From Pseudomonas sp. G34 (GTDB lineage Bacteria; Pseudomonadota; Gammaproteobacteria; Pseudomonadales; Pseudomonadaceae), in NCBI RefSeq assembly GCF_031119625.1, contig NZ_JAVHZV010000023.1, positions 62,001 to 126,000 of the forward strand: DNA of 64,000 nt. Direction: 5' to 3'. The notes below the pieces were generated by a model. The model did not search any database. It had not been told where the DNA came from and was given only the letters and a program-made list of their open reading frames with translations. How positions within the stretch are numbered: the first letter of the stretch is position 1; every line of letters starts with the position of its first letter. Shown here in pieces: positions 56,648-64,000 of this stretch. The translations under genes and the position numbers were made by a program.

Positions 56648-57417
56648 CGACTGATTCTGATTTTTCAAGAAGTGAGTCGCCTTTTAAGCGATTTAAAAAG
56701 CTTTGGAGGACTGATGATCCCGAATGGATTATAGAAAGAAAAGAACAATGGCGGTTGCTGAAGAAGGAAATGCAATTTACTGCGTCGCAACAAAAAACAT
56801 TCTCTCAGTTCTTTGTCTATGGCGAGGCTTTGCCTGCAATTGATTCTGGTGTCACACTTAATAGTTCCGGATTAAGTGGGGGCGACAGGTTATTCATGAC
56901 GCCCTACTCAACGGCGGAAGAGGTATCTGATCTGTTTCATGAGTTTTCTCAAGGGCAACAACTGCAAGTGCTGACTGAATTTTTGCGTAAGGCAAGGAAT
57001 ATAAGCGCTCTTCCTGATCGTCATGAAAAGGTGCGGTTGTTTATTGAGGGTGTTTATTTGCCCGTTGTATTGCGCAGAGAATTGACCCATGATTTAAATG
57101 ATATCTATGTAGGCGCGATCTACAAATTTATGTATGATGCGCGGCGACGCCTAATGAGCTCGGATGAAGAAAAAGATTTTTACGTTCTGTACGCCGTGCA
57201 ACTGTTTAATGAGTTGCTAATCAAAGTGCAAAATCCAGAGTCGATAAGGGAAGATATCCAAGAAGTTATGGATGATCTGTTGGCTACCGTCTTGCGGAGC
57301 CAGGCTTCTTTCCTAAGTGAGTCAAAAGCATTACTTGTCGAAAAACTTAAAGAATTGTTCGCGTCACCTGCAGCAGCACCTTGGTTGAAGAGCAGCATCT
57401 CGCGTTTTAAGGAGTGA
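56644..57417 (+). CDS. Helical 257-residue protein behind toxin B, candidate immunity or accessory
   Basis: The ATG overlaps the toxin B stop by four bases (ATGA), the hallmark of translational coupling. The protein is almost entirely alpha-helical and charged ('RKEQWRLLKKEMQ', 'EDIQEVMDDLLATVLRSQAS'), with no signal or membrane segment. Its size, order and several sequence patterns mirror the protein at 49050-49829. The family is not recognised; toxin neutralisation is the simplest hypothesis. Confidence 0.65.
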   Translation: MTTDSDFSRSESPFKRFKKLWRTDDPEWIIERKEQWRLLKKEMQFTASQQKTFSQFFVYGEALPAIDSGVTLNSSGLSGGDRLFMTPYSTAEEVSDLFHEFSQGQQLQVLTEFLRKARNISALPDRHEKVRLFIEGVYLPVVLRRELTHDLNDIYVGAIYKFMYDARRRLMSSDEEKDFYVLYAVQLFNELLIKVQNPESIREDIQEVMDDLLATVLRSQASFLSESKALLVEKLKELFASPAAAPWLKSSISRFKE

Positions 57418-57420
57418 CTT

Positions 57421-57861
57421 TTGTCTTGGAATATCATGGCTGGCATTGTTGCAGCAGATGCTGAAACTATTGCGATGTTGAATTGTTTTCTGATGCGAGA
57501 TACGCGCCCTGATTTCCCTGAGGATGTTCCCCCTCAATGGAGCGATCTCTTTCAGTTGATGCAGGACTTTGATTTCCCGCAAAACATGTTATGCCGAGGT
57601 TTGACGGCTGTAATTAGCTGGCACGATAGCGACGTGAACCTGAGCCAAATTAGCCGGTGGACTCGAAACTATCAGTGGTTTAAATGTTTGGTTGTCTATG
57701 TAGAAGGTGATGAGTCGGCTGAGGATGAACCACTCCAAGGAGATTTTTATCGTTATGGAAGTCAAGACTTTGAACGACTTGTGTCAGCCAGGCGAGACTC
57801 CATAAGCTCTGATGAGGAGTATGCAAGGGTTGTTGAGGATTTATTTGGGTTTTTGATTTGA
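57421..57861 (+). CDS. Small 146-residue protein behind toxin B, candidate immunity
   Basis: I chose the TTG at 57421 because AAGGAG lies at 57409-57414, six bases upstream; an ATG at 57436 would be too far from it. The product is soluble and acidic ('EGDESAEDEPLQGDFYRYG'). The 'FPEDVPPQW' motif matches the small protein at 49798, supporting a shared cassette family. It is the last gene of the toxin B group; a 330-base gap follows. Confidence 0.65.
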   Translation: MSWNIMAGIVAADAETIAMLNCFLMRDTRPDFPEDVPPQWSDLFQLMQDFDFPQNMLCRGLTAVISWHDSDVNLSQISRWTRNYQWFKCLVVYVEGDESAEDEPLQGDFYRYGSQDFERLVSARRDSISSDEEYARVVEDLFGFLI

Positions 57862-58190
57862 ATTTTCTTTGTTCTACATCAGGATTAGCTTGTTATGCAT
57901 TTATTACTATTGCACCTAAGAAGTCTCGGCTGCTCAACTGCCAAGCTGCTCGACAAAGGTGAAATCCTTCATTTGCTTGAGCAAAGAGTTCGCTAAAGGG
58001 CTGTGCGAGCCGCTACGAGCTGTCTTTAGGCCGTAGCGGCTCGTTAGCGACGATGGGCAATGTGCATTGATCGACCTATTCACCCCCCAACCTGTGATTT
58101 AATTGCCATCCTATAGCCAGTACCCCACTGGCGCTGCCTGCCGGGCTTTTGGGCCTGCGATTCCGTCGCTGTTTACACATGGATTGTGCG
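57862..58190. other. Gene-free interval with a REP-like hairpin
   Basis: Apart from the hairpin at 58006-58043 I see nothing supportable. The last ~100 bases (from about 58080) probably belong with the decayed gspE fragment as its original upstream sequence. Confidence 0.5.
58006..58043. repeat. REP-like palindrome, possible terminator
   Basis: cgagccgctacg (58006-58017) pairs perfectly with cgtagcggctcg (58032-58043) around a 14-base loop. The core CGCTACG...TAGGCCGTAGCG recurs at 63502-63529, so this is a dispersed repeat family. No U-tract follows. Confidence 0.6.
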
Positions 58191-58780
58191 ATGTCGGTTT
58201 CCCCTTCTTTCGATGCGCCTGATGCCGCCGCTGAACCGGTCGCGCTGCCTCGCCTGCCGTTCGCCTTTGCCAAGCGCCACGGGGTGTTGGTGCACCAGGG
58301 GGCAGATGGGGTGCGTGTGGTTTATCGCCCGGGAGCGTCATTGCCGGCGGTGGGGGGAGACATTGCGTTTTGCAGGGTTGCCGCTGGATATCGCAGAAGT
58401 GGATATCGCTACCTTCGACCAGGTGTTGAGCGAGGCCTACCAGCAGAACTCATCCGCTGCTATGCAGATGGTGGAGGGCCTGGGTGATGATATGGATCTC
58501 GCAAGCCTGGCGGAGCGTTTGCCGGAAACCGAAGACCTGCTGGAGCAGGAGGACGATGCGCCGATCATTTTGATCAACGCGCTCCTCTCCGAAGCGGTGA
58601 AGGAAAACGCCTCGGACATCCATGTGGAGACTTTCGAGAAAACGTTTGGTGGCGCGCTTCTGCATCGACGGCATTCTGCGCGAGATGATCCAGCCGCGGC
58701 GCGAGTTGGCCGGCTTGCTGGTGTCGTGGATCAAGGTCGTTGCCAAGCTAGAATCTGCCGAGAAGCGTTGTCAGGCTGTC
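58191..58780 (+). pseudogene. gspE: Decayed 5' fragment of a type II secretion ATPase gene (gspE/xcpR type)
   Basis: The start frame gives 'FAFAKRHGVLVHQGADGVRV'. After a frame change near 58360 it continues as 'IATFDQVLSEAYQQNSSAAM', 'LPETEDLLEQEDDAPI' and '[20 protein letters not shown]'. Another change near 58640 leads to '[20 protein letters not shown]' and '[13 protein letters not shown]'. These are the N1/N2 regions of GspE. The Walker A, Asp box and Walker B parts are absent, a residue is missing in 'APIILINAL', and the sequence then decays. In the intact family this is the cytoplasmic ATPase of type II secretion. Here it is a dead, truncated copy, presumably brought in by rearrangement. 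Confidence 0.85.
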
Positions 58781-58923
58781 GTTACAGCTATGTGGCAGGG
58801 GTTGTCGGCGGCATCAGAAAACGTGAGCTATTTCAAATTTATTCGGAAGAGTAGACCGTTTCTTTTCTTATTGTTTCGGGTGAGTAGGGATTCTATTCCA
58901 GCTTTGCTATTGAGTGCCTTGCC

Positions 58924-58945
58924 GTCTCTCATGGGAGTGAGAGAC
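58924..58945. promoter_or_regulatory. Inverted repeat upstream of the RHS pair
   Basis: gtctctca (58924-58931) and tgagagac (58938-58945) form a perfect 8-base stem with a 6-base loop, nine bases before the AAGGAGA of the next gene. It could be an operator or a translation-modulating hairpin. No promoter boxes are convincing in 58781-58923. Confidence 0.35.
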
Positions 58946-58968
58946 CTCTACGCAAGGAGAATGGATGC

Positions 58969-60459
58969 ATGCGTTATCTACCACTGGCACTGGCCATTGG
59001 CTTCACCCCAATAGCCTCTGAAGCTTGCACATTAAGTTTCACCTCGCCTGGTGATGGGGCGACTGTCCGCAGCCCGGGCATTACTGTCTATGGTCAGGGC
59101 GGCGCAAGCGCAACCGAGGGCGACTTTGGCACTGTAACGGCGACCCTTAATGGCTCCAGCTTTTTCAATTATTCAGGTTCATTTACCGCGGCTGTTTCGT
59201 TCTTAGAGGGCCGAGGTGTTGGGGTTACTCTGCGGCCGGGACTGAACTTTCTTTTTGTTAGAGGAAGCGTGGGCGGCTGCTCGGCAAGCGATACCATGAC
59301 TATCTCCTATGAACCAGAGCTCATTCAGTCAAAAAATAATGGTGCACCTCCCCCAGAATCCTGCCAGGGTAATCCGATCAATGTGGCTGTTGGCAATAAG
59401 TACCAGGCTGAAGTTGATTATGTCAGTGCCGTATCTCCTAATCTGAGTTTTGCCCGCTTCTATAACAGTTTCAATGGCTACTGGCGGCATACTTATTCTC
59501 ATCGATTGGTTCTGACGGCTAATTCCATACGCCTGATACAAGCCGATGGTCGTGAGAGGTTGTTTTCGTTGTCGGGTACCACCACAACGCCGGAGGCAGA
59601 CGAGCGTGGGAAGCTTGAGTTGGTCGGCGACCGTTGGATCTACTCGAGTGATCTACAGGAAATTTATCAGTTCGACTCGCAAGGCAGATTGGTAGAGATA
59701 CGCTCTCCTAGTGCGCGTTCAGTTTCGCTCGTTTACTCAGCCAATAATGTGACGGTGACGAGTGATGTTGGGGAGCAGTTAACATTTACACAAGATATAA
59801 AATACCAGCCGCTTACTCTAAGCGCTCAAGGTCTGGAAGTTGAGTATTCTTACGACGGTGATTGGCGGCTTCTAGGTGTTCAAAAGAATCAGGCTGGCTC
59901 AATTACTAATCGGAGTTTTTTGTACGAAAACCAAATGTACTCTAGGTTTTTAACCGGCATCATTGACGAGGACGGTGAGCGGTATGCAACCTGGACTTAT
60001 GACGCTTCAGGACGGGCAATTTCCAGTGGTCATGCGGATGGAGCTGATCACACAAGTGTTGCGTATAACGCTGATGGTTCCACCAGCGTTACTAATTCCT
60101 TAGGTAAAGTCACAAACTATCAGTATCAGATAGTCAATGGGATTAAAAAAGTAGTGGCGATCGAGGGAGAACCTTCGCCGAATTGCCCGAGTAGCAATTC
60201 CACCTTTACCTACGATGACCGTGGTCTTCTGAAAACCAAAACCGATAACATGGGCATCGTCACCACCTACGGCTACAACGAGCGCGGCCTAGAGGTCACT
60301 CGAACCGAGGCGAGTGGCACGGCGCAAGCTCGCACGGTAACAACCGAGTGGCATCCATCACTGTATTTGCCGCTGGCAGTTACCGACTCAGACCGCATTA
60401 CGCGTTACCAATATGACGACCAGGGAAGACAGCTCAGTCGAACCGTCGAAAACCGTTAA
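58969..60459 (+). CDS. RHS N-terminal half: exported Ig-like plus DUF6531 plus YD repeats
   Basis: AAGGAGA at 58954-58960 sets the ATG at 58969. The 496-residue product starts with a signal peptide (about 1-19, before Cys20) and a short Ig-like domain (about 20-122). It then has the DUF6531-type entry of RHS proteins ('[18 protein letters not shown]') at about 138 and YD repeats to the end ('[15 protein letters not shown]'). It has no RHS core ending and no toxin tip, so it is only the front half of a normal RHS shell. The remaining half is encoded 18 bases downstream. The two polypeptides presumably complete one YD-repeat cage after export. Confidence 0.8.
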   Translation: MRYLPLALAIGFTPIASEACTLSFTSPGDGATVRSPGITVYGQGGASATEGDFGTVTATLNGSSFFNYSGSFTAAVSFLEGRGVGVTLRPGLNFLFVRGSVGGCSASDTMTISYEPELIQSKNNGAPPPESCQGNPINVAVGNKYQAEVDYVSAVSPNLSFARFYNSFNGYWRHTYSHRLVLTANSIRLIQADGRERLFSLSGTTTTPEADERGKLELVGDRWIYSSDLQEIYQFDSQGRLVEIRSPSARSVSLVYSANNVTVTSDVGEQLTFTQDIKYQPLTLSAQGLEVEYSYDGDWRLLGVQKNQAGSITNRSFLYENQMYSRFLTGIIDEDGERYATWTYDASGRAISSGHADGADHTSVAYNADGSTSVTNSLGKVTNYQYQIVNGIKKVVAIEGEPSPNCPSSNSTFTYDDRGLLKTKTDNMGIVTTYGYNERGLEVTRTEASGTAQARTVTTEWHPSLYLPLAVTDSDRITRYQYDDQGRQLSRTVENR

Positions 60460-60477
60460 TTCAGAAGGACCTGATCA

Positions 60478-63144
60478 ATGAAAACCTTGCATCGCGCAAG
60501 CCTGCTGGCTGTTGCGTTGGCTTCCTGCTTGGCTACGGCTGGGCATGCTGCTGAACGCAGTTGGAGTTACACCTATAACGACCTTGGCCTGATCGAAACG
60601 GCCAATGGGCCGCGGACTGATGTCAATGACATCACCACCTACAGCTACGACAGCCAGGGTCGGCTAACCCAGGTCAGTAACGCGCTTGGCCACACCACCC
60701 AATTGTCGAACTTCGATAATTACGGCAACCCTCAAACACTGGTGGACGCCAATGGCGTGACCACCACCCTGACGTACGCCCCTCAGGGCTGGCTGACGTC
60801 GACCAGTGTTTCCGGCGCCAGTACCCGTTTCGAGCACGATGCGATTGGCCAGATCACCAAGGTAACCCGGGGCGACGGCAGTTGGTTGGCCTATACCTGG
60901 AGCGCCGCCCGCCGGCTGACCCAGATAAGCAACAACCTCGGTGAGGTTGTCGACTACAGCTATGACGCCATGGGTAACCGCACCTCGCAGCGTATTAAGG
61001 ATGCCTCTGGCACCTTGGCGCAACAACAGACCTGGGCCTATGACGAACTGGGGCGTTTGCTGCGTGCGGTCGGTGCGGAAGGGCAGACACACCGCTATGG
61101 CTACGACCTCAACGATAATCCGACGCTGAGCCGTACACCCAAACAGCACGACACCAACAGCGCCTACGATGCCTTGAATCGCCTGGTATCCAGCACGGAT
61201 CCGCTCGAGGGTGTCACCGGCATGACCTACGATGCGCAGGACAACCTGACTCAGGTTGTTGATCCGCGTGGCGTAACCACCCGTTATGAATATGACGGCC
61301 TCGGCAACCTGACCAAACTGATCAGCCCGGACAGTGGAACCACCACCTACACCCATGATGCGGCTGGTAACGTCATCAGCAAGACCGATGCCCGGGGTGT
61401 AAAGACCACCTACACCTACGATGCGCTCAATCGACTGACCGGCCGCCAGTATCCGGCCAGTCCTGCGTTGAATGTCCAGTACCACTACGACATCACCGCC
61501 GAAGGCAATTACGGTATCGGCAGGCTGACAGCCATCCAGGATGCCAGCGGCATTACCGGTTATGTCTACGACGCCCGCGGCAACCTGATCGAACAGGTTC
61601 GCTCCGTCGACGTGGCCGGCAATGACGTTTACGACAACCTGACCTATGCCTACGACACGGCCAATCAGTTGGTCCGTATCGATTATCCCGGCGGTATCAG
61701 CGTCGCGTATTCGCGCAATAGCGCAGGGCAGGTCACGGGTGTCACCACGGCTCAGAACCCACAGTCGCCGACTGCGTTCGCCAGCGATATCAGCTACCTG
61801 CCGTTCGGCCCCCTTAAGAGCCTGAGCTGGGCCAATGGGATGACACTCCTGCGCAGCCATGACCAGGACTATCGCCTCACTCAACAAAGTGTCGGCCCCT
61901 GGCAAGCCAGCTATGGCTACGACGCCAACAGCAATATCGAAAGCCTGCAGGGCGGCATCTTTGGTGACCTGCTCTATGGTTACGACGAACTCGATCGGCT
62001 GACACAGGAAGAGCAGGCCACGCGGCGCCAGGCATACGCTTATGACGCCGTGGGCAATCGCACCACTAAAACGGTGACAACCCTGAGCAATGGCCAGGCT
62101 CAGAACAGTACGTCCACCACCTTGAGCTACGCCACTAACAGCAACCGCCTGACCCAGATCGACGGCCAGGCTGTCAGCAGCGATGCAGCGGGAAATCTGA
62201 CCAAGGATCGCGCCACCCGCGAGCTGGAATACGACCCCCAAGGCCGCTTGGCCAAGGTCAAGATCAGCGGTAGTTTGGTCGCCGAGTACCGCTATAACGC
62301 CCTCGGGCAACGGACCCACAAGCTTACTAGCGACGGCGTCACCACCTTTTTGTATGGCCCGGATGGTCAGTTGCTGGGCGAAACTCGCTACAACGCTAAC
62401 GGCGTCAAGCTTAGTAGCCAGTACTACCTGTGGCTCGACAGCCTGCCGATCGGCGGCCTGGCCCTGACATATAACGCCAGCGGGGCAGTAGCAAACAGCA
62501 CACGTTTCTACCTGCACGCCGATCATCTCAACACCCCGCGTCTGGCCACCAATCAGGCCGGTGAGGAAATCTGGCGCTGGGCCTCGGATGCCTTTGGTGA
62601 AGGCGATGCGATCAGCGCACCGAACAGCGGCTTGCAGGCCATCAACCTGCGCTTCCCCGGGCAGTACTACGACAGTGAAAGCGGGCTGCACTACAACTAC
62701 TTCAGGGAATACGACCCGGAGACCGGGCGCTATGTCGAGAGTGATCCGATTGGGTTAGCGGGTGGGCTCAATACTTACGGATATGTGGAAGGAAACCCTA
62801 TAAATGTAATTGATCCTGAGGGGTTGAATGCGCTGCGACTATTGTCTGGGCTTTTTAATACAGCTGTAAGGACATCAATCGTTAGCGGGCCAAAGACATC
62901 TGTAACCTTACCTCCTCGCGGGGTAGCTTGGGTTCCTGGTAAAGGACTGACTCTTCCTCCACTTGCGCCGCCGATGTCTACAAGCGGTAGCGACAATATG
63001 TGCGAACCTGAAGAGGACAGAAAAAACTGTCAAGCTCTCAAAAATAGCATTCTGAACACTTGCTATGGTTTGGAGCCTAGGAAAAGAATGAGGTGTTATG
63101 AGGCTGCTAATACAGCGTATCGCCAGTGCATGGGGTGGGAGTAA
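60478..63144 (+). CDS. RHS C-terminal half with own signal peptide and cysteine-rich variable tip
   Basis: The 888-residue product begins with a Sec signal (1-24, ending GHA), which argues that the split from the preceding gene is genuine rather than a frameshift. More than twenty YD repeats follow. The conserved RHS core closure is present ('FYLHADHLNTPRLATNQAGE', 'YYDSESGLHYNYFREYDPET', 'RYVESDPIGLAGGLNTYGYV', ending 'DPEG' near residue 779). The last ~106 residues are the variable tip: a proline-rich segment and then five cysteines ('NMCEPEED', 'NCQALKNSILNTCYG', 'MRCYEAA', 'YRQCMGWE'). The tip is AT-richer than the core. Its activity is not recognised. Confidence 0.88.
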   Translation: MKTLHRASLLAVALASCLATAGHAAERSWSYTYNDLGLIETANGPRTDVNDITTYSYDSQGRLTQVSNALGHTTQLSNFDNYGNPQTLVDANGVTTTLTYAPQGWLTSTSVSGASTRFEHDAIGQITKVTRGDGSWLAYTWSAARRLTQISNNLGEVVDYSYDAMGNRTSQRIKDASGTLAQQQTWAYDELGRLLRAVGAEGQTHRYGYDLNDNPTLSRTPKQHDTNSAYDALNRLVSSTDPLEGVTGMTYDAQDNLTQVVDPRGVTTRYEYDGLGNLTKLISPDSGTTTYTHDAAGNVISKTDARGVKTTYTYDALNRLTGRQYPASPALNVQYHYDITAEGNYGIGRLTAIQDASGITGYVYDARGNLIEQVRSVDVAGNDVYDNLTYAYDTANQLVRIDYPGGISVAYSRNSAGQVTGVTTAQNPQSPTAFASDISYLPFGPLKSLSWANGMTLLRSHDQDYRLTQQSVGPWQASYGYDANSNIESLQGGIFGDLLYGYDELDRLTQEEQATRRQAYAYDAVGNRTTKTVTTLSNGQAQNSTSTTLSYATNSNRLTQIDGQAVSSDAAGNLTKDRATRELEYDPQGRLAKVKISGSLVAEYRYNALGQRTHKLTSDGVTTFLYGPDGQLLGETRYNANGVKLSSQYYLWLDSLPIGGLALTYNASGAVANSTRFYLHADHLNTPRLATNQAGEEIWRWASDAFGEGDAISAPNSGLQAINLRFPGQYYDSESGLHYNYFREYDPETGRYVESDPIGLAGGLNTYGYVEGNPINVIDPEGLNALRLLSGLFNTAVRTSIVSGPKTSVTLPPRGVAWVPGKGLTLPPLAPPMSTSGSDNMCEPEEDRKNCQALKNSILNTCYGLEPRKRMRCYEAANTAYRQCMGWE

Positions 63145-63149
63145 TTTAT

Positions 63150-63461
63150 ATGGGAATAATGAACGTAATTGCTAAAAGAGAGCTTCTTTACTCCATGAAG
63201 GGAGAGTCTGCTCAGAGAGAGTTTACCGTCAACATTGGTGTGCCATGCCTTTTAGAAAAGGAGTCGGTGGATTTTAATTTTGATCCTGGTGCGGCCAGTT
63301 GCACCATTGAGTTCGACGGTTTGCGTGAAAGGAGTATAGATGTGTATGGAATTGACTTGATTCATGCTCTTCAAATGGCAGTGGATATAGACCCGTATTT
63401 GAAGGGTATGCAGAGTAAATACAACTTTTACTGGAGTACCGGTGAGCCATACTTCGAGTAG
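63150..63461 (+). CDS. Small protein behind the RHS tip, probable immunity (DUF6968-like)
   Basis: The ATG at 63150 is preceded by GGGAG (63137-63141) at eight bases; an ATG at 63159 is an alternative. The 103-residue soluble protein has the pattern 'MNVIAKRELLYS', then 'VNIGVPCLL', 'CTIEFDGL' and 'YGIDLIHALQMAVDI', which I associate from memory with DUF6968-type proteins found after RHS tips. It starts six bases after the RHS gene, the standard place for cognate immunity. Confidence 0.65.
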   Translation: MGIMNVIAKRELLYSMKGESAQREFTVNIGVPCLLEKESVDFNFDPGAASCTIEFDGLRERSIDVYGIDLIHALQMAVDIDPYLKGMQSKYNFYWSTGEPYFE

Positions 63462-63501
63462 CGCCTTATAAGATGGGGTGTTTATATCAGGCGCAAAAGA
63501 G

Positions 63502-63529
63502 CGCTACGACTTACGTCTAGGCCGTAGCG
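63502..63529. repeat. REP-like hairpin, second copy
   Basis: cgctacg (63502-63508) pairs with cgtagcg (63523-63529). The loop ends in taggc, exactly as at 58006-58043, so the two palindromes bracket the gspE-RHS segment. Confidence 0.55.
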
Positions 63530-63761
63530 TCCCGTCAACAACCCTGCGCTTAAACGTCTCGACTATATATACCCCAGTCGAGGCGCTACCGACTGAATCC
63601 TACCAGCAAGAGTGATGACGGCTGGCGCGCTCAGCGTCGTGGAATCCGCTGAATCCTAAAAGCCACCCGCGCCAGGTGTATCAATTTCACCAGCAGCCCG
63701 TTCTGGTTTTTTCGGTTCAAGGTGTCAAGTGAGACCAGCATGGCGTTCACGTTGGTGCGCC

Positions 63762-63777
63762 CCCTACATATGTAGGG
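63762..63777. promoter_or_regulatory. 16-base perfect palindrome, possible operator
   Basis: ccctacat and atgtaggg form an uninterrupted dyad about 125 bases before the last gene. A dyad of this size without loop is typical of a dimeric repressor site rather than an RNA hairpin. Confidence 0.4.
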
Positions 63778-63881
63778 AGTGGAATAATTAGTATGGTCTG
63801 CTGATTAACATTTGACACTGTGGGCTAAAAAAATCGTCATATAGATCAAGGGCACTAGGCAGGCCATTGATAATCTAAAGG

Positions 63882-63899
63882 ACTCCCTCAGGAGGGAGT
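63882..63899 (+). promoter_or_regulatory. Hairpin that includes the Shine-Dalgarno of the last gene
   Basis: actccctc (63882-63889) pairs perfectly with gagggagt (63892-63899), which contains the GGAGG of the ribosome binding site. If folded in RNA it would hide the site, suggesting translational control. Confidence 0.4.
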
Positions 63900-63902
63900 G
63901 CG

Positions 63903-64000
63903 GTGAGCAATTTAGCTAATCAAAAAGATGTTTCTCGCCTGCTGGTAGGGTATTCAACCTTCCCGAGTTTAGTGGGCTGGAGTTTGCAAGTGCCGACAGT
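63903..64000 (+). CDS. Start of an unrecognised gene (3' end outside window)
   Basis: A GTG follows a strong purine-rich Shine-Dalgarno (63890-63897). The frame stays open for the remaining 32 codons and begins 'MSNLANQKDVSRLLVGYS'. Too little is visible to name a family. Confidence 0.5.
   Translation, partial: MSNLANQKDVSRLLVGYSTFPSLVGWSLQVPT

Larger units (their letters stand above)
63462..63902. other. Gene-free interval rich in palindromes
   Basis: No open frame here is convincing. The interval contains a second REP-like hairpin, a stem-loop at 63558-63582 (ctcgact / agtcgag), a 16-base palindrome at 63762-63777 and a hairpin over the next gene's ribosome site, listed separately. A TTGACA lies near 63815 without a matching -10 at normal spacing. 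Confidence 0.5.

Noticed and set aside
58149..58487. Separate 112-residue gene before the RHS pair
   Set aside because: Its first part is the gspE start frame and the rest is out-of-frame sequence after the first frameshift; it belongs to the pseudogene.
60430..60480. Frameshift or sequencing error joining the two RHS halves
   Set aside because: The second gene has its own Sec signal peptide and ATG after an 18-base gap, so a single broken gene is less likely than a true split.
63815..63850. Sigma-70 promoter from TTGACA before the last gene
   Set aside because: No acceptable -10 box is found at 16-18 bases; the nearest AT-rich hexamer is about 19-20 bases away.

Overview
The window looks like a GC-rich gammaproteobacterial chromosome, most probably Pseudomonas or a close relative. 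The reasons are codon use, a decayed fragment of a type II secretion ATPase gene (gspE/xcpR type), a REP-associated tyrosine transposase (RAYT) remnant with its short repeats, and lipobox and Shine-Dalgarno styles typical of that group. Every gene I can support is on the + strand. No tRNA, rRNA or CRISPR array is visible.

Region 1 (1-46004) reads as one very long transcription unit. It opens with the 3' part of a giant gene (more than 9,300 codons, 5' end outside the window). The gene encodes a modular surface or secreted protein: SbsA-type Ig-like, IPT/TIG and LVIVD-propeller supermodules, then thrombospondin-type-3 (TSP3) calcium-binding blocks interleaved with four copies of a domain I do not recognise. 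Next come two SurA/PpiC-like lipoproteins, one with a parvulin domain and one without. Then follows a 2,482-residue secreted protein with two MshQ-like modules and an exact 75-residue TSP3 tandem array. A 2,090-residue Sec-exported protein (toxin A) comes next, with Ig-like and LamG-like domains and a C-terminal PD-(D/E)XK nuclease-like tip. Two small downstream genes are immunity candidates (a beta-propeller-like protein and a four-helix membrane protein).

Region 2 (46005-57861) is an accessory scrapyard built from the same parts. It holds a second propeller-like orphan, a broken RAYT with terminal inverted repeats and satellites, and a toxin-tail fragment followed by two genes. It ends with a second toxin gene (B). 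B is nearly identical to A over about 1.9 kb at a fixed offset of 12,384 bp with no indel, but it lacks the first ~150 codons including the signal peptide, and it carries a different nuclease-like tip. B is followed by two genes of the same sizes and order as those behind the tail fragment. This is the architecture of a polymorphic toxin locus with displaced or silent cassettes.

Region 3 (57862-64000) holds a REP-like hairpin, the decayed gspE fragment, and an RHS system split over two genes that each have their own signal peptide. After these come a small immunity-type gene, a non-coding stretch with several palindromes, and the first 32 codons of another gene.

My working interpretation is inference. 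A Sec-dependent envelope system, made of the giant calcium-dependent protein, dedicated PPIase chaperones and a TSP3 spacer protein, displays or releases interchangeable nuclease toxins. Its gene arrangement does not match CDI, MafB, T6SS-RHS or Tc loci as I know them.
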